Below, in pieces: positions 1 through 7,912 of a stretch of 18,032 bases of DNA. This stretch comes from Gammaproteobacteria bacterium. GTDB taxonomy: Bacteria; Pseudomonadota; Gammaproteobacteria; DSM-19610. Position numbers and translations under genes: made by a program. The notes under the pieces were generated by a model that was not told the DNA's origin, did not search any database, and saw only the letters and a program-made list of their open reading frames with translations. The DNA lies in assembly GCA_011371465.1 (NCBI GenBank), contig DRQL01000081.1:1-18032 (forward strand), read 5' to 3'. The stretch's first letter is position 1; each line of letters opens with the position of its first letter.

Positions 1-694
1 GCGCCTGGTCGGTAAGTGCATGAATTTCCAGTTCGGCACCGTAAGGGATCAGGCGCAGCGTATTGAGGTAGCGCTGCGTCTTGTGCGCCTCGGCCAGGAC
101 GATTTTGCAATAGTCGTCAGGCGACGTATCACTGATGGGGGCAAGCCGGCTGAACAGTACCTTGTGGTCGCGTATATAGGTTTCGCGCAGTCCGTCATCG
201 GGCTGTTCGGTGATCACCAGGATATTCTTGCCCCTGGCGGGCAGGTGCCTGACCAGGTGGTGGGTGACCAGCGGCAGTGAATAGATCCCGGACAATGGGA
301 CAGCCAGTTCATCCAGCAGTGCCAGTAGCGGTTCCACGTTGTCACGGTTGGTCAAGGCACTGAACAGTACACGGTCGTCCCGGCGACCGTCTTTCATGCG
401 GCCCGTTATGTTGCTGTAACGAAAGGGTGTGGTACGGAACAGCTTGTTGGCGTGGCGGCCCTGCAGCCGGACCCGGTCCCGGCCATAGGCATGTGGCAGG
501 AGTTCTTCGCGGAATTCTTCTTCGATCAGGTCGACCAGCAGCCGGACCGGGCGCGTCTCCAGCCCGGTGAGGATTTCACGCAATTGTGTGAAGCCGCTTT
601 CGTTACGGGGGAAGCGGTCGACCGCCGTGGCGCCATGCCGGCCCGCATGAAAGAGGGCTACGCTTTTATCGGCCAGGTAGAGGATCCGGGTCAT
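1..694 (-). CDS. Uncharacterised protein of MSHA cluster, partial (C-terminus outside window)
   Basis: An open frame of 231 codons starts at an ATG (694 on the minus strand), four bases after the mshG stop, and leaves the window without a stop. The N-terminus reads MTRILYLADKSVALFHAG. Further on are an acidic stretch around LVDLIEEEFREEL (about residues 50-65), DDRVLFSALTN (about 105-115) and GIYSLPLVTHH (about 130-140). No signal peptide or membrane segment is visible in this part. I recognise the type as a conserved protein found next to mshI in MSHA clusters of beta- and gammaproteobacteria, but I know of no proven function. The opening resembles actin-like PilM/MshI proteins (short strand, then a small-residue turn), which is inference only. 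The position after mshG implies a role in pilus assembly. mshI, mshJ and mshK would be expected further left. Confidence 0.8.
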   Translation of the reverse strand, partial: MTRILYLADKSVALFHAGRHGATAVDRFPRNESGFTQLREILTGLETRPVRLLVDLIEEEFREELLPHAYGRDRVRLQGRHANKLFRTTPFRYSNITGRMKDGRRDDRVLFSALTNRDNVEPLLALLDELAVPLSGIYSLPLVTHHLVRHLPARGKNILVITEQPDDGLRETYIRDHKVLFSRLAPISDTSPDDYCKIVLAEAHKTQRYLNTLRLIPYGAELEIHALTDQA

Positions 695-698
695 GGCG

Positions 699-1904
699 TT
701 ACCTCGTTACCGTTCCCAGGATGTCATACACGGGACCAAGTACCGACAGCATTACCCAGCCAAGCATGGCACCCAGTACCAGAGTCAGCGTTGGCTCAAT
801 CATGGTCTGCACCCGTTCTATGGATTCGCGCACATCGCGGTTGTAGAAATAGCTTACGTTCTCCAGGGAGGTGTCCAGCGCACCACTGCTTTCGCCCACT
901 TTCATCATGCGCAACACCAGTGGCGGGAACAGCCCGGTATTCTCGAAACTTGCGGTCAGTCCGACGCCTTCGCCAATCTGCCTGCGCACTCTCTGCAGTG
1001 CCTCGGCGACCACACTATTGCCGACCAGGGCTTCGCCCATGCGGATACAGTCCAGTACGGTTACCCCTGCCCGGTAGAGCAGGGCAAAGTTGCTGGTGAA
1101 GCGCGCCAGGATGATCTTCTGGTAGATGGGGCCAACCGGTAACAGCCGCAGTTTCAGGCGATCGATCTGGTAACGGCCGTTTTCGCTGTAGCGTGCCCAG
1201 AACCGCAAACCGAAGAAGATAAGGAACGGCGCTGTCAGCAGAACATACCAGTAGTGGGTGATGAATTCGGATACCAGGATCAATGCCCGGGTGTGTGCGG
1301 GAATCGATTCCCCCATGTTCTCGATAAACCCGACCAGCTCGGGAACCAGGTAGACCATCAGGAACACGATCACGCCCAGCACGATGACACCCACGAATGC
1401 CGGGTACATGATGATTTTGCGGGTATGCGATGCCAGTTCGTCTTGCCACTTCAGGGATTCGGTCAGTCGCTCCAGCACGACGGGCAGGGTGCCGCTCTCT
1501 TCGCCGGCGGCGATCAGGCTGACAAAGATCGGCCCGAAGATGGTCGGGAAAGCGGCCAGCGCCTGGGACAGGGTTCGGCCACCTTCGATATCCTCGATCA
1601 GGGAGGAGATGACTTCACGAAAATGCTGGTTGTCGATACTGTCGCGCAGGTCCCGTAGCGATTCCAGTATGGGTACCCCGGCCCTGGACAGCTGCTCCAG
1701 GTGAAAGCAGAAGGTGACCAGTTCAGGGCGCCCCACGCGGCTGCGACGCAGGCTGAAACGTGTGTTGCGCGCGTGCCGGAAGTCAATGAGGTCGAGCCCC
1801 ATGCGGGTCAGGCGCAGCTCCAGGTCATCATCGTTGCTCGCCTCGATGCGCCCCTGCACGGTCTTGCCGTAACTGTCTACCGCCTTGTATTCAAATGCAG
1901 CCAT
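699..1904 (-). CDS. mshG: MSHA biogenesis protein MshG, GspF/PilC-like platform protein
   Basis: This inner-membrane platform protein couples the assembly ATPase to the growing pilin fibre. The 401-residue length is normal for the GspF/PilC family. It has the N-terminal FEYKAVDSYGKTVQG signature and two T2SSF domains (about residues 65-188 and 268-390). The repeated halves are seen in FCFHLEQLSRAGVPILESL and FTSNFALLYRAGVTVLDCI, each followed by a GE.SG turn (GEESG near 134, GESSG near 337). Membrane segments are predicted at about 168-188, 218-236 and 370-392. The gene starts at ATG, 24 bases after the mshE stop, with only a weak purine-rich site (GGGG) before it. Its place after mshE matches the classical mshE-mshG order. 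Confidence 0.93.
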   Translation of the reverse strand: MAAFEYKAVDSYGKTVQGRIEASNDDDLELRLTRMGLDLIDFRHARNTRFSLRRSRVGRPELVTFCFHLEQLSRAGVPILESLRDLRDSIDNQHFREVISSLIEDIEGGRTLSQALAAFPTIFGPIFVSLIAAGEESGTLPVVLERLTESLKWQDELASHTRKIIMYPAFVGVIVLGVIVFLMVYLVPELVGFIENMGESIPAHTRALILVSEFITHYWYVLLTAPFLIFFGLRFWARYSENGRYQIDRLKLRLLPVGPIYQKIILARFTSNFALLYRAGVTVLDCIRMGEALVGNSVVAEALQRVRRQIGEGVGLTASFENTGLFPPLVLRMMKVGESSGALDTSLENVSYFYNRDVRESIERVQTMIEPTLTLVLGAMLGWVMLSVLGPVYDILGTVTR

Positions 1905-1928
1905 GTGCCCCAGTCTCTCTGACCCCGT

Positions 1929-3629
1929 TTACAGGCGATCGGTGAGATCGACTACCCTTGCGACCTCGTCCAGCGTGGTGCTTCCGTCCAGTACGCGTCG
2001 CAGACCGTCTTCAGCGATCGGCCTGAATTCCTTGCTCATAGCCAGTTCAAAAATCTCGCGGCGCGGTGCGCGACGCGCGATGAGGTCATCCATGTCGTGA
2101 TCGACTTTCAGTAATTCGGTAATGGCGATACGACCCCGGTAACCGAAGTGGTTGCAGTGGTCGCATCCCTGGGCCCGGTAGATAACGGTTTCCTTCTCCT
2201 TGTCCAGGCCCAGCAGTTCAGACTCGACTTCATTGGCGACGTCTTCCCTGCGACAATGCGGACACAGCTTGCGAATCAGGCGTTGCGCAACGATACCGAT
2301 AATGTTGCCCGCCAGGATGTCCGGTACGATGCCGAGATCGAGCAGGCGTGGTATGGCGCCGACTGCGGAGCTGGTGTGCAGGGTCGAGTAGACCTGGTGG
2401 CCGGTCATGGCAGCGCGCAGTGCCATGTCGGCGGTATCCTCGTCTCGCACCTCACCCACCAGGATTATGTCGGGGTCCTGGCGCAGCATGGAACGAATGC
2501 CGCTGGCGAAATCCAGTTTGGCGGCGGCGTTCACGGACGTCTGGCGGATCATGGACATGGGGTATTCGACCGGGTCCTCCAGGGTCATGATGTTGACCGA
2601 CTCGTTATTTACGTAGTTGAGCATCGAGTACAGCGTGGTGGTTTTCCCGCTGCCGGTAGGCCCGGTGACCAGCAGGATGCCCTCCGGTCGCGCCATCATC
2701 AGCCGCAACGTGGCCAGCGCCGTATCACTCAGGCCCAGCTGGTCCAGGGGCACGATGCCCTTGTTGCGGTCCAGAATGCGCAGCACAATGTTTTCACCAT
2801 AGGTGGTCGGCTGTGCGGATACCCGGAAGTCGATGGGTCGACCGAACAGCGTCAGCGAGATATGCCCGTCCTGCGGCGCGCGGGTCTCCGCGATATTCAT
2901 GCCGGAGATGACTTTCAGTCGCACCGCAATGGCCGACCAGTAGTTCTGGTGCAGGCTGCGCACCTGGCGCAGCACGCCGTCGATACGGTAGCGGATGCGC
3001 AGGAAACCGTGTTCGGGCTCGAAATGGATATCGGATGAACCTTTCTTGACCGCGTCGGACAGTATGGCGTCTACCAGCCGTACCAGCGGCTGGCTATATT
3101 CGTCCGATTCGCCGGGCATGGTGCTGTAGTCGACCTGCCCGGTTTCGATTTCGCGCAGGATACCGTCCACGGACAGTTCGAAGCCGTAAAACTGGTCGAT
3201 GGCGTTTTCGATTTCGGATTCGCCGGCCAGAACCGGGTGAATGTCGATTTTTCCGCCCAGCAGCGCCCGCAACTGGTCGATGGCGACCACGTTGAAGGTA
3301 TCGGAAATGGCCACCGTGAGCAGGTTTTTCTGCACATCGATCGACAGCGGCATGATCTGGAAGCGGCGGGCGATATCCTTGCCGACCAGTTGCAGGACTT
3401 CAGTATCGACCACGACCTTGCCCAGGTCGACACTCTCATGGCCCAGCGCTTCGCCCAGTACATCGCGCACGATCGCTTCGGTGGCAAAGCCCAGGCTGAC
3501 GATGATCTTGCCCAGTTGCTCCTTGCACTTTTTCTGTTCGGTAAGGGCGATATCCAGCTGATCCTGGGTAAGGATGCCCTTGTCGATCAGCAGGTCGCCG
3601 ATGCGCTTCGGTTTCACCACGGCGCTCAT
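1929..3629 (-). CDS. mshE: MSHA pilus extension ATPase MshE (GspE/PilB family)
   Basis: This hexameric cytoplasmic ATPase powers pilin assembly. The protein has 566 residues. The N-terminal MshEN domain carries two tandem motifs. The first, near residues 9-40, has RIG, LL..KGIL, QLDIAL and Q....LG. The second, near 39-70, has LG...VSLG and LGEALG. MshEN motifs of this type bind cyclic di-GMP in Vibrio cholerae MshE. The ATPase core has Walker A GPTGSGKTT (323-331), an acidic box EDPVEYPM (351-358), Walker B DIILVGEVRDEDT (387-399) and the histidine box TGHQVYSTLHTSSA. Two CxxC pairs (C456/C459, C489/C492) form the usual zinc site. The ATG start overlaps the mshN stop by four bases (ATGA), with GGAG about eight bases upstream. 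Confidence 0.95.
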   Translation of the reverse strand: MSAVVKPKRIGDLLIDKGILTQDQLDIALTEQKKCKEQLGKIIVSLGFATEAIVRDVLGEALGHESVDLGKVVVDTEVLQLVGKDIARRFQIMPLSIDVQKNLLTVAISDTFNVVAIDQLRALLGGKIDIHPVLAGESEIENAIDQFYGFELSVDGILREIETGQVDYSTMPGESDEYSQPLVRLVDAILSDAVKKGSSDIHFEPEHGFLRIRYRIDGVLRQVRSLHQNYWSAIAVRLKVISGMNIAETRAPQDGHISLTLFGRPIDFRVSAQPTTYGENIVLRILDRNKGIVPLDQLGLSDTALATLRLMMARPEGILLVTGPTGSGKTTTLYSMLNYVNNESVNIMTLEDPVEYPMSMIRQTSVNAAAKLDFASGIRSMLRQDPDIILVGEVRDEDTADMALRAAMTGHQVYSTLHTSSAVGAIPRLLDLGIVPDILAGNIIGIVAQRLIRKLCPHCRREDVANEVESELLGLDKEKETVIYRAQGCDHCNHFGYRGRIAITELLKVDHDMDDLIARRAPRREIFELAMSKEFRPIAEDGLRRVLDGSTTLDEVARVVDLTDRL

Positions 3630-4831
3630 GGTGCATTCTCCACAGAGCGTTGCAGTTGCCGGATCCGGTTGTCTGCCTGGGTCGCATTGAAGAGTGCGGT
3701 GTGTTCAGCGGCCAGTCGCTGTGCGGTCCGGTAGTAATCCAGCGCCTGTTTGCGCAGGCCCAGCTGGTCGAGGCTGATTGCCAGGTTGAACGCGTAGTCC
3801 GGCTGTTCCGGGTCGATGCGCTGTGCCTCGAAATAGGCCTGTTGCGCTTCTTTCCACTGTCTTGCGGCCGCATAGCGGTTGCCCAGCGCGAAGTGCAGCT
3901 GGGCATTGTCAGGATCATTCTGCAGCCAGTGTTTAAGCTGGCTGGTCTCGCGCAGCTCATCACCCGGGTTCCCCAGCGAGTTCAGTGCAACCCGGGCGGT
4001 TTTGTCGGCCGGGTTGGCCTTCAGTACACGCTGGTAGTAGTAACGTGCCACCTCGGGTTTGCCCTGGTGCATGGCGATGCCTGCCAGGCCGAGCGCGGCA
4101 TCACGGCTGTCCGGGTTGCGCTTCAGCGCTTTCCGGTAGAGCTGCTCTGCTTCCACGTAGTGCTGTTGCTGGTAGGCGTGATAGGCTTTCTGTACCAGGG
4201 GGTGCACGGCACGGATCCTGCGACTTCTGTGGATTTCAATTCGTTGCGTAGTCTGTGTCGCGGTCGTTTGCGGCACGTCACTGTTGCTGCGGGTCTGCTC
4301 AGCGGCCTGTCGCGTCGGGGCCGGAGCCGGTGCAGCCGGTACGGAAACGGTGGCTGCACGGTGATCCGGTGCGGCTGTTTCCGGGGACGGTGCGCCAGGC
4401 GGTACCCTGTCCGTATCCGGTGCCTCGATCAGGGTTGCAGTGTGCGCCGTGTCCGGTACCAGGGTCTGTTCGCTGCGCCAGATATAGTAGACGCCTGTCA
4501 GCAGGATGATGGTGACAAAGCCGGACAGGAAATACAGGGCTTTTTTCTGCCAGGGTGCAGCGGGTGCGCCCAGCAACGCGGCAGCCGTTTTCGGCTGCCT
4601 GGCCGGAGGTTCCGTATCCGGGCTTTCCGTGGGTGCAACCGGCTTGTCGACGGCGAAGGCCTCTGTCTCGGTCTCCAGCTCTTCGACCAGTTGCGCCGCT
4701 GCATCCAGCGGCTCCAGCTGCATGTCTGCCGGATCCGCCGGTGGCGGCGCTTCGGTGGTTGCGCTTTCGCTCGCGGGCGCCTGTTCCTGCTGCGTTTCTG
4801 CCCGGCGCAATGCATCCATCAGGAGACTCAA
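3626..4831 (-). CDS. mshN: MSHA biogenesis protein MshN, membrane-anchored TPR protein
   Basis: The 401-residue protein has a short cytoplasmic N-terminus, MSLLMDALRRAE, which is the usual opening of MshN and GspB-like proteins. An acidic, proline-rich stretch follows, then one membrane segment (about 97-117, ALYFLSGFVTIILLTGVYYI). A proline/alanine/threonine-rich periplasmic linker leads to a C-terminal block of TPR repeats (about 210-395) with signatures such as YVEAEQLYRKALKRNPDS and VARYYYQRVLKANPAD. It probably joins the inner-membrane platform to the secretin. The start codon is TTG at 4831, overlapping the mshL stop as TTGA. The next in-frame ATG (4819) would cut the conserved MSLL opening, so TTG is preferred. 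The stop overlaps the mshE start. Confidence 0.88.
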   Translation of the reverse strand: MSLLMDALRRAETQQEQAPASESATTEAPPPADPADMQLEPLDAAAQLVEELETETEAFAVDKPVAPTESPDTEPPARQPKTAAALLGAPAAPWQKKALYFLSGFVTIILLTGVYYIWRSEQTLVPDTAHTATLIEAPDTDRVPPGAPSPETAAPDHRAATVSVPAAPAPAPTRQAAEQTRSNSDVPQTTATQTTQRIEIHRSRRIRAVHPLVQKAYHAYQQQHYVEAEQLYRKALKRNPDSRDAALGLAGIAMHQGKPEVARYYYQRVLKANPADKTARVALNSLGNPGDELRETSQLKHWLQNDPDNAQLHFALGNRYAAARQWKEAQQAYFEAQRIDPEQPDYAFNLAISLDQLGLRKQALDYYRTAQRLAAEHTALFNATQADNRIRQLQRSVENAP

Positions 4832-6459
4832 TTGCGCTTCCTCTGCTCGTTGGCGTAGCGGGGACCCAGCGGTGCGGTCGGGTCGGGAAGATAATCCGTG
4901 TAGGTGTCCAGTTGCTGATCGATGCTGGCAATGACGCGTGGCCGCAGGAAAATAACCAGCTCGGATTTCTTGATCTTGTTGTTGCGGTAGGTAAAGGCGT
5001 CACCGACATAATCCAGCTCGGTGAGCCCGGGGATGCCCTGGTCATTGAGCTGGATGGAATCCTGGATGAGGCCGCCCAGTACCGCCATCTGGTTGCTGCG
5101 CACCCGCAGCACCGACTCCATTTCACGCACCTGGATCTGCGGTATCTGGCTGATGATATCGTTGCTTGCCAGGGCCGGGTTGGGGTCGTTTACAAAACCG
5201 GTGACGCGCGAAATCGTCGGCCGCACATTGAGCGTGATCGCTTCATCGCGGCTGATCTGCGGGGTGACCGACATGACGAAACCCACCGGTACCGTATGCG
5301 GGGTACTGGTGAAGGTGGTCTGCGAGTTGGTCTGGTTGGTCACGGTATCCGCTTCGAGCGTAAAGTAGACCACGTTTTCCACTACTTTCAGCAGAGCGGT
5401 CTGGTTGTTGATGGCCATGATCTTGGGGCTGGACAACACCTTCACGTTGCCGAATTCCTGCAGCATTTTTACCGAACTGGCGATGCTGCCCCAGCTCTTG
5501 TTGGTGAGGTAGTCCACCTTGAATACCGGGGGTGAATTGAGGTTTGAGCCCAGCAGGTTCTGCGAAACACTCAGGCCGGTGCCGTTATCGGCCAGTACCG
5601 ACCAGTCGACGCCGAACTGGTAGTTGTCGTTCAGTTCCACTTCCACGACGGTGGCCTCGATCAGTACCTGTCGCTGTGCACTGGTCATCAGGCGGTCCAG
5701 GTATTCCTGGATCAGCAGGTGCTGGGCCTGGGTGGCGCGTACCGTCAGTAAACCGGTTTCGGCGTTTACGATCACAGAGACATCAACGTTACCGTCTTCA
5801 TTCCCCAGGCCGATAAAACTGGCGATATTGGTGCGCAGCTGTTTCCAGAACTGGTTTTCAGAAGTGGTGGTTACCGAAGTGCTGGAGCTGTTGGAACCGC
5901 TACTGCTGCTGCCCCCACCGCCACCGCCGCCGGAACCCTCCAGCGCGGACTGGCCGGTGGTGGCGATCTGTGTCGAGACGCCATTGCTGCTTTTGCTGTT
6001 GCGAACCAGGTTGACGTAATCGATATAGTAGCTGCGCAGGTAGGGCTGGTCCGCTTCCACGACCAGCAGGTCGTCCTCGAAGTGGTAGCGTATCGGGACC
6101 TGGGCAGCGATGCGGTCGAGTATCTGCAGCAGGGTCTGGTCAATGGCGTTGAGCGTCACCTTGCCGCTCAGGCCCGGGTGTACATCGATATTCATTTTGG
6201 CATCGCGCGCCAGCGTGAACAGGAGTTCCGCCAGCGGTACATCGGTGACTACCACGCTGTAGGTTTCCTGTGCGACCGGCGGTGTCGGTTCCGGCACGAC
6301 CGGAGCACGCGTTACCGGGTTGGGAATCTGCTGCGAGAGGTGCGAACGGTCCGCTTTCGGTATGGTTTCCAGATGTCCGGCCGACGGGCGGTCCGGTGTC
6401 GGGACGCATCCGTAACCCAGCAACACGATAGCCAGTAACAGAAATCTAGCTGTAATCAT
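4828..6459 (-). CDS. mshL: MSHA pilus secretin MshL, lipoprotein precursor
   Basis: This outer-membrane secretin forms the channel for the pilus. Counting from the ATG at 6459, the protein has 543 residues. It begins with a lipoprotein-type signal (MITARFLLLAIVLLGYGC) and a candidate lipidated Cys18, although the lipobox LGYGC is imperfect. A short N0/STN-type domain follows (about 66-137, ETYSVVVTDVPLAELLFTLA). Next come a Gly/Ser/Thr-rich low-complexity linker (about 174-200), an N-domain (VIVNAETGLLTVRATQAQHL) and the C-terminal secretin domain (about 335-510, with VLSSPKIMAINNQTALLKV and GVGF-like VPVGFVMSVTPQIS). The frame stays open upstream to 6609 inside mshM, but only the 6459 start gives a signal peptide. 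The gene overlaps mshM by 14 bases and mshN by four. Confidence 0.93.
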   Translation of the reverse strand: MITARFLLLAIVLLGYGCVPTPDRPSAGHLETIPKADRSHLSQQIPNPVTRAPVVPEPTPPVAQETYSVVVTDVPLAELLFTLARDAKMNIDVHPGLSGKVTLNAIDQTLLQILDRIAAQVPIRYHFEDDLLVVEADQPYLRSYYIDYVNLVRNSKSSNGVSTQIATTGQSALEGSGGGGGGGSSSSGSNSSSTSVTTTSENQFWKQLRTNIASFIGLGNEDGNVDVSVIVNAETGLLTVRATQAQHLLIQEYLDRLMTSAQRQVLIEATVVEVELNDNYQFGVDWSVLADNGTGLSVSQNLLGSNLNSPPVFKVDYLTNKSWGSIASSVKMLQEFGNVKVLSSPKIMAINNQTALLKVVENVVYFTLEADTVTNQTNSQTTFTSTPHTVPVGFVMSVTPQISRDEAITLNVRPTISRVTGFVNDPNPALASNDIISQIPQIQVREMESVLRVRSNQMAVLGGLIQDSIQLNDQGIPGLTELDYVGDAFTYRNNKIKKSELVIFLRPRVIASIDQQLDTYTDYLPDPTAPLGPRYANEQRKRN

Positions 6460-7825
6460 CCTTGTTCTTCCCTGTGCGTGTGTCCGGGCCCGTCGCCTGA
6501 AAACGGCTTCGCAATGGACCCAGAGAACGTAAATACGGCTGACGCCGTTGTATCCTCCCGGGTAAATCGGCCAGCGCAGCCAAAGCTTTTGTCCGGTTGT
6601 CGAATTCACCGAACAGGATGCTCCAGCGCTGGCGCCCTGCGACTTCGCTGCGGTACAGGTAGAGCTCGGAAAGAAGTTCGCTATAGGGTTGTCTGGAAAG
6701 GAGTTTTTCGACAGCGTGCAGATCGTCGTCCTCGGTCAGCAGCAGTTGAATGGTGAGCCCGCCACGGCTTGGCTGTTGCAGCCAGTGTCTGGAGGCAAGC
6801 AGGCGCCCGGATACCAGCGGCAGACCGCCGGACGCTGGACGGGTTTGCAGTGCAGTCGCCCGTAATTCGTCAATATTTTGGCTTATTGGGGTCGGGTGCG
6901 CGGTGTTTTCCTGGCCGGGAGGCGCGTACTGGGTGAATACGGTGAAGCCGAGGAGTGCTGCGGTTACGCCTGCACCAAGTCCCGCGGCAAGGCTGCGGGG
7001 GAGAAATGGCAGCCTGCGCACACGCGCGTTGTCGGTGCGGGCACGCCAGGCATGCCGCCAGCCCACACGGTCGGACTGCGCCGCAAAGGCGGCCAGCAGG
7101 GCCTTGTCAGCCAGGATATTCAGGCGGCGGATCAGGCCACCGGAGGACAGGGCCAGCAGCCGGTACGCGCCCGGGGTGAAAAGATCATTGCCCCGGTAGC
7201 CGGCGCTGTGCAAGCGGAAGCGCAGGTAGTCCCTGACTTCGGGCGGACTCAGGGGTGACAGGCGGAAGCAGTGGCTGATACGGTCGCGCAATTGACGAAT
7301 TTCATGTTTTTCAATGAGTTGGTCCAATTCCGGTTGTCCAAACAGTACCAGCTGCAGGAGTTTGCTGTAGCGCGTTTCCAGGTTGGACAGCAGGCGGATC
7401 TCTTCCAGGGTATCGAGCGACATTTGTTGCGCTTCTTCTATAAATACAACAACTTGTCGGTTATCCCGGTGCGCTTCCAGCAGGTGGTTCTGCAGCAGTT
7501 GCTGCAGCCGCAGTCGTGAAGTGTCCGCGCTGGCTGGCAGGTTCAGCTCCAGTGCAATGGCGGCCAGTATTTCATCCCGGGTAAGGCTGGGGTTGGTGAG
7601 GTAGACCACCTCGACCGAGTCGGGCAGTTGTTCCTGCAGCATGTGGCATAACATGGTCTTCCCGGTGCCGACTTCCCCGGTGACCTTGACCATGCCTTCC
7701 CCGTGGGTAATGGCGTACACCAGCGAGTCCAGGATCTCGGCGCGCTGTCCGCCACCGAAAAAGCGCTGCGTATCGGGGGTAATGCGGAAGGGGGCCGCTG
7801 ACAGTCCAAAATGCCTGTTATACAT
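6446..7825 (-). CDS. mshM: MSHA biogenesis protein MshM, ExeA-type AAA ATPase with SPOR-like C-terminus
   Basis: The 459-residue protein opens MYNRHFGLSAAPFRITPDT, the standard start of ExeA/MshM ATPases. Walker A is GEVGTGKT (50-57) and Walker B is VVVFIEEAQ (125-133). A sensor/arginine region, LRDRISHCFRLSPLSPPEV, follows. A membrane segment lies at about 276-298 (SLAAGLGAGVTAALLGFTVF). The periplasmic tail (about 356-440) looks like a SPOR peptidoglycan-binding domain (LTIQLLL, LYLYRSEVAGRQRWSILFGE, then ALAALADLP). This arrangement recalls DamX and suits a protein that helps insert the secretin through the cell wall, as ExeA does. It is the first gene of the operon. AGGAG lies six to eight bases before the ATG, inside an inverted repeat listed separately. 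Confidence 0.9.
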   Translation of the reverse strand: MYNRHFGLSAAPFRITPDTQRFFGGGQRAEILDSLVYAITHGEGMVKVTGEVGTGKTMLCHMLQEQLPDSVEVVYLTNPSLTRDEILAAIALELNLPASADTSRLRLQQLLQNHLLEAHRDNRQVVVFIEEAQQMSLDTLEEIRLLSNLETRYSKLLQLVLFGQPELDQLIEKHEIRQLRDRISHCFRLSPLSPPEVRDYLRFRLHSAGYRGNDLFTPGAYRLLALSSGGLIRRLNILADKALLAAFAAQSDRVGWRHAWRARTDNARVRRLPFLPRSLAAGLGAGVTAALLGFTVFTQYAPPGQENTAHPTPISQNIDELRATALQTRPASGGLPLVSGRLLASRHWLQQPSRGGLTIQLLLTEDDDLHAVEKLLSRQPYSELLSELYLYRSEVAGRQRWSILFGEFDNRTKALAALADLPGRIQRRQPYLRSLGPLRSRFQATGPDTRTGKNKDDYS

Positions 7826-7829
7826 GTCA

Positions 7830-7861
7830 AACTCCTGTGTTTACCGGCTGGATCAGGAGTT
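7830..7861 (-). promoter_or_regulatory. Inverted repeat sequestering the mshM ribosome binding site
   Basis: On the minus strand, AACTCCTG (7861-7854) is the exact reverse complement of CAGGAGTT (7837-7830), with a 16-base loop. The 3' arm contains the AGGAG ribosome binding site of mshM, and the ATG follows four bases later. In the mRNA an 8-bp stem would therefore hide the site. No U-tract follows, so this is not a terminator. A protein-binding palindrome is the alternative reading. Confidence 0.55.
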
Positions 7862-7900
7862 ACAAGCAATTTGTGCGCCACTGGCCTTAGCGTGGCTTGT
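7862..7900 (-). promoter_or_regulatory. Second structured segment of the mshM leader
   Basis: On the minus strand, ACAAGC (7900-7895) can pair with GCTTGT (7867-7862). GCCAC (7896-7892) can alternatively pair with GTGGC (7881-7877). These two pairings compete, because they share bases near 7895-7896. The segment directly precedes the ribosome-binding-site hairpin and follows the pyrD stop by 12 bases. It may be part of a folded 5' leader or of the pyrD 3' end. No poly-U tract supports termination. Confidence 0.3.
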
Positions 7901-7912
7901 CAGCGGAAGGGG

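Noticed and set aside
452..1142. Plus-strand frames overlapping mshG and the left-edge gene.
   Set aside because: They are low-plausibility translations opposite two conserved minus-strand genes.
3650..4858. A 402-codon open frame on the plus strand opposite mshN.
   Set aside because: Its product is cysteine- and arginine-rich with no recognisable domain, and it is fully antisense to a well-supported TPR protein. In GC-rich DNA such shadows are expected.
6460..6609. An upstream start for mshL that would add 50 residues.
   Set aside because: The extension lies within mshM, is not family-like and would bury the lipoprotein signal peptide.
7830..7861. Rho-independent terminator of pyrD.
   Set aside because: The stem is followed by TTTGACATG rather than a T-tract, and its second arm is the mshM ribosome binding site.
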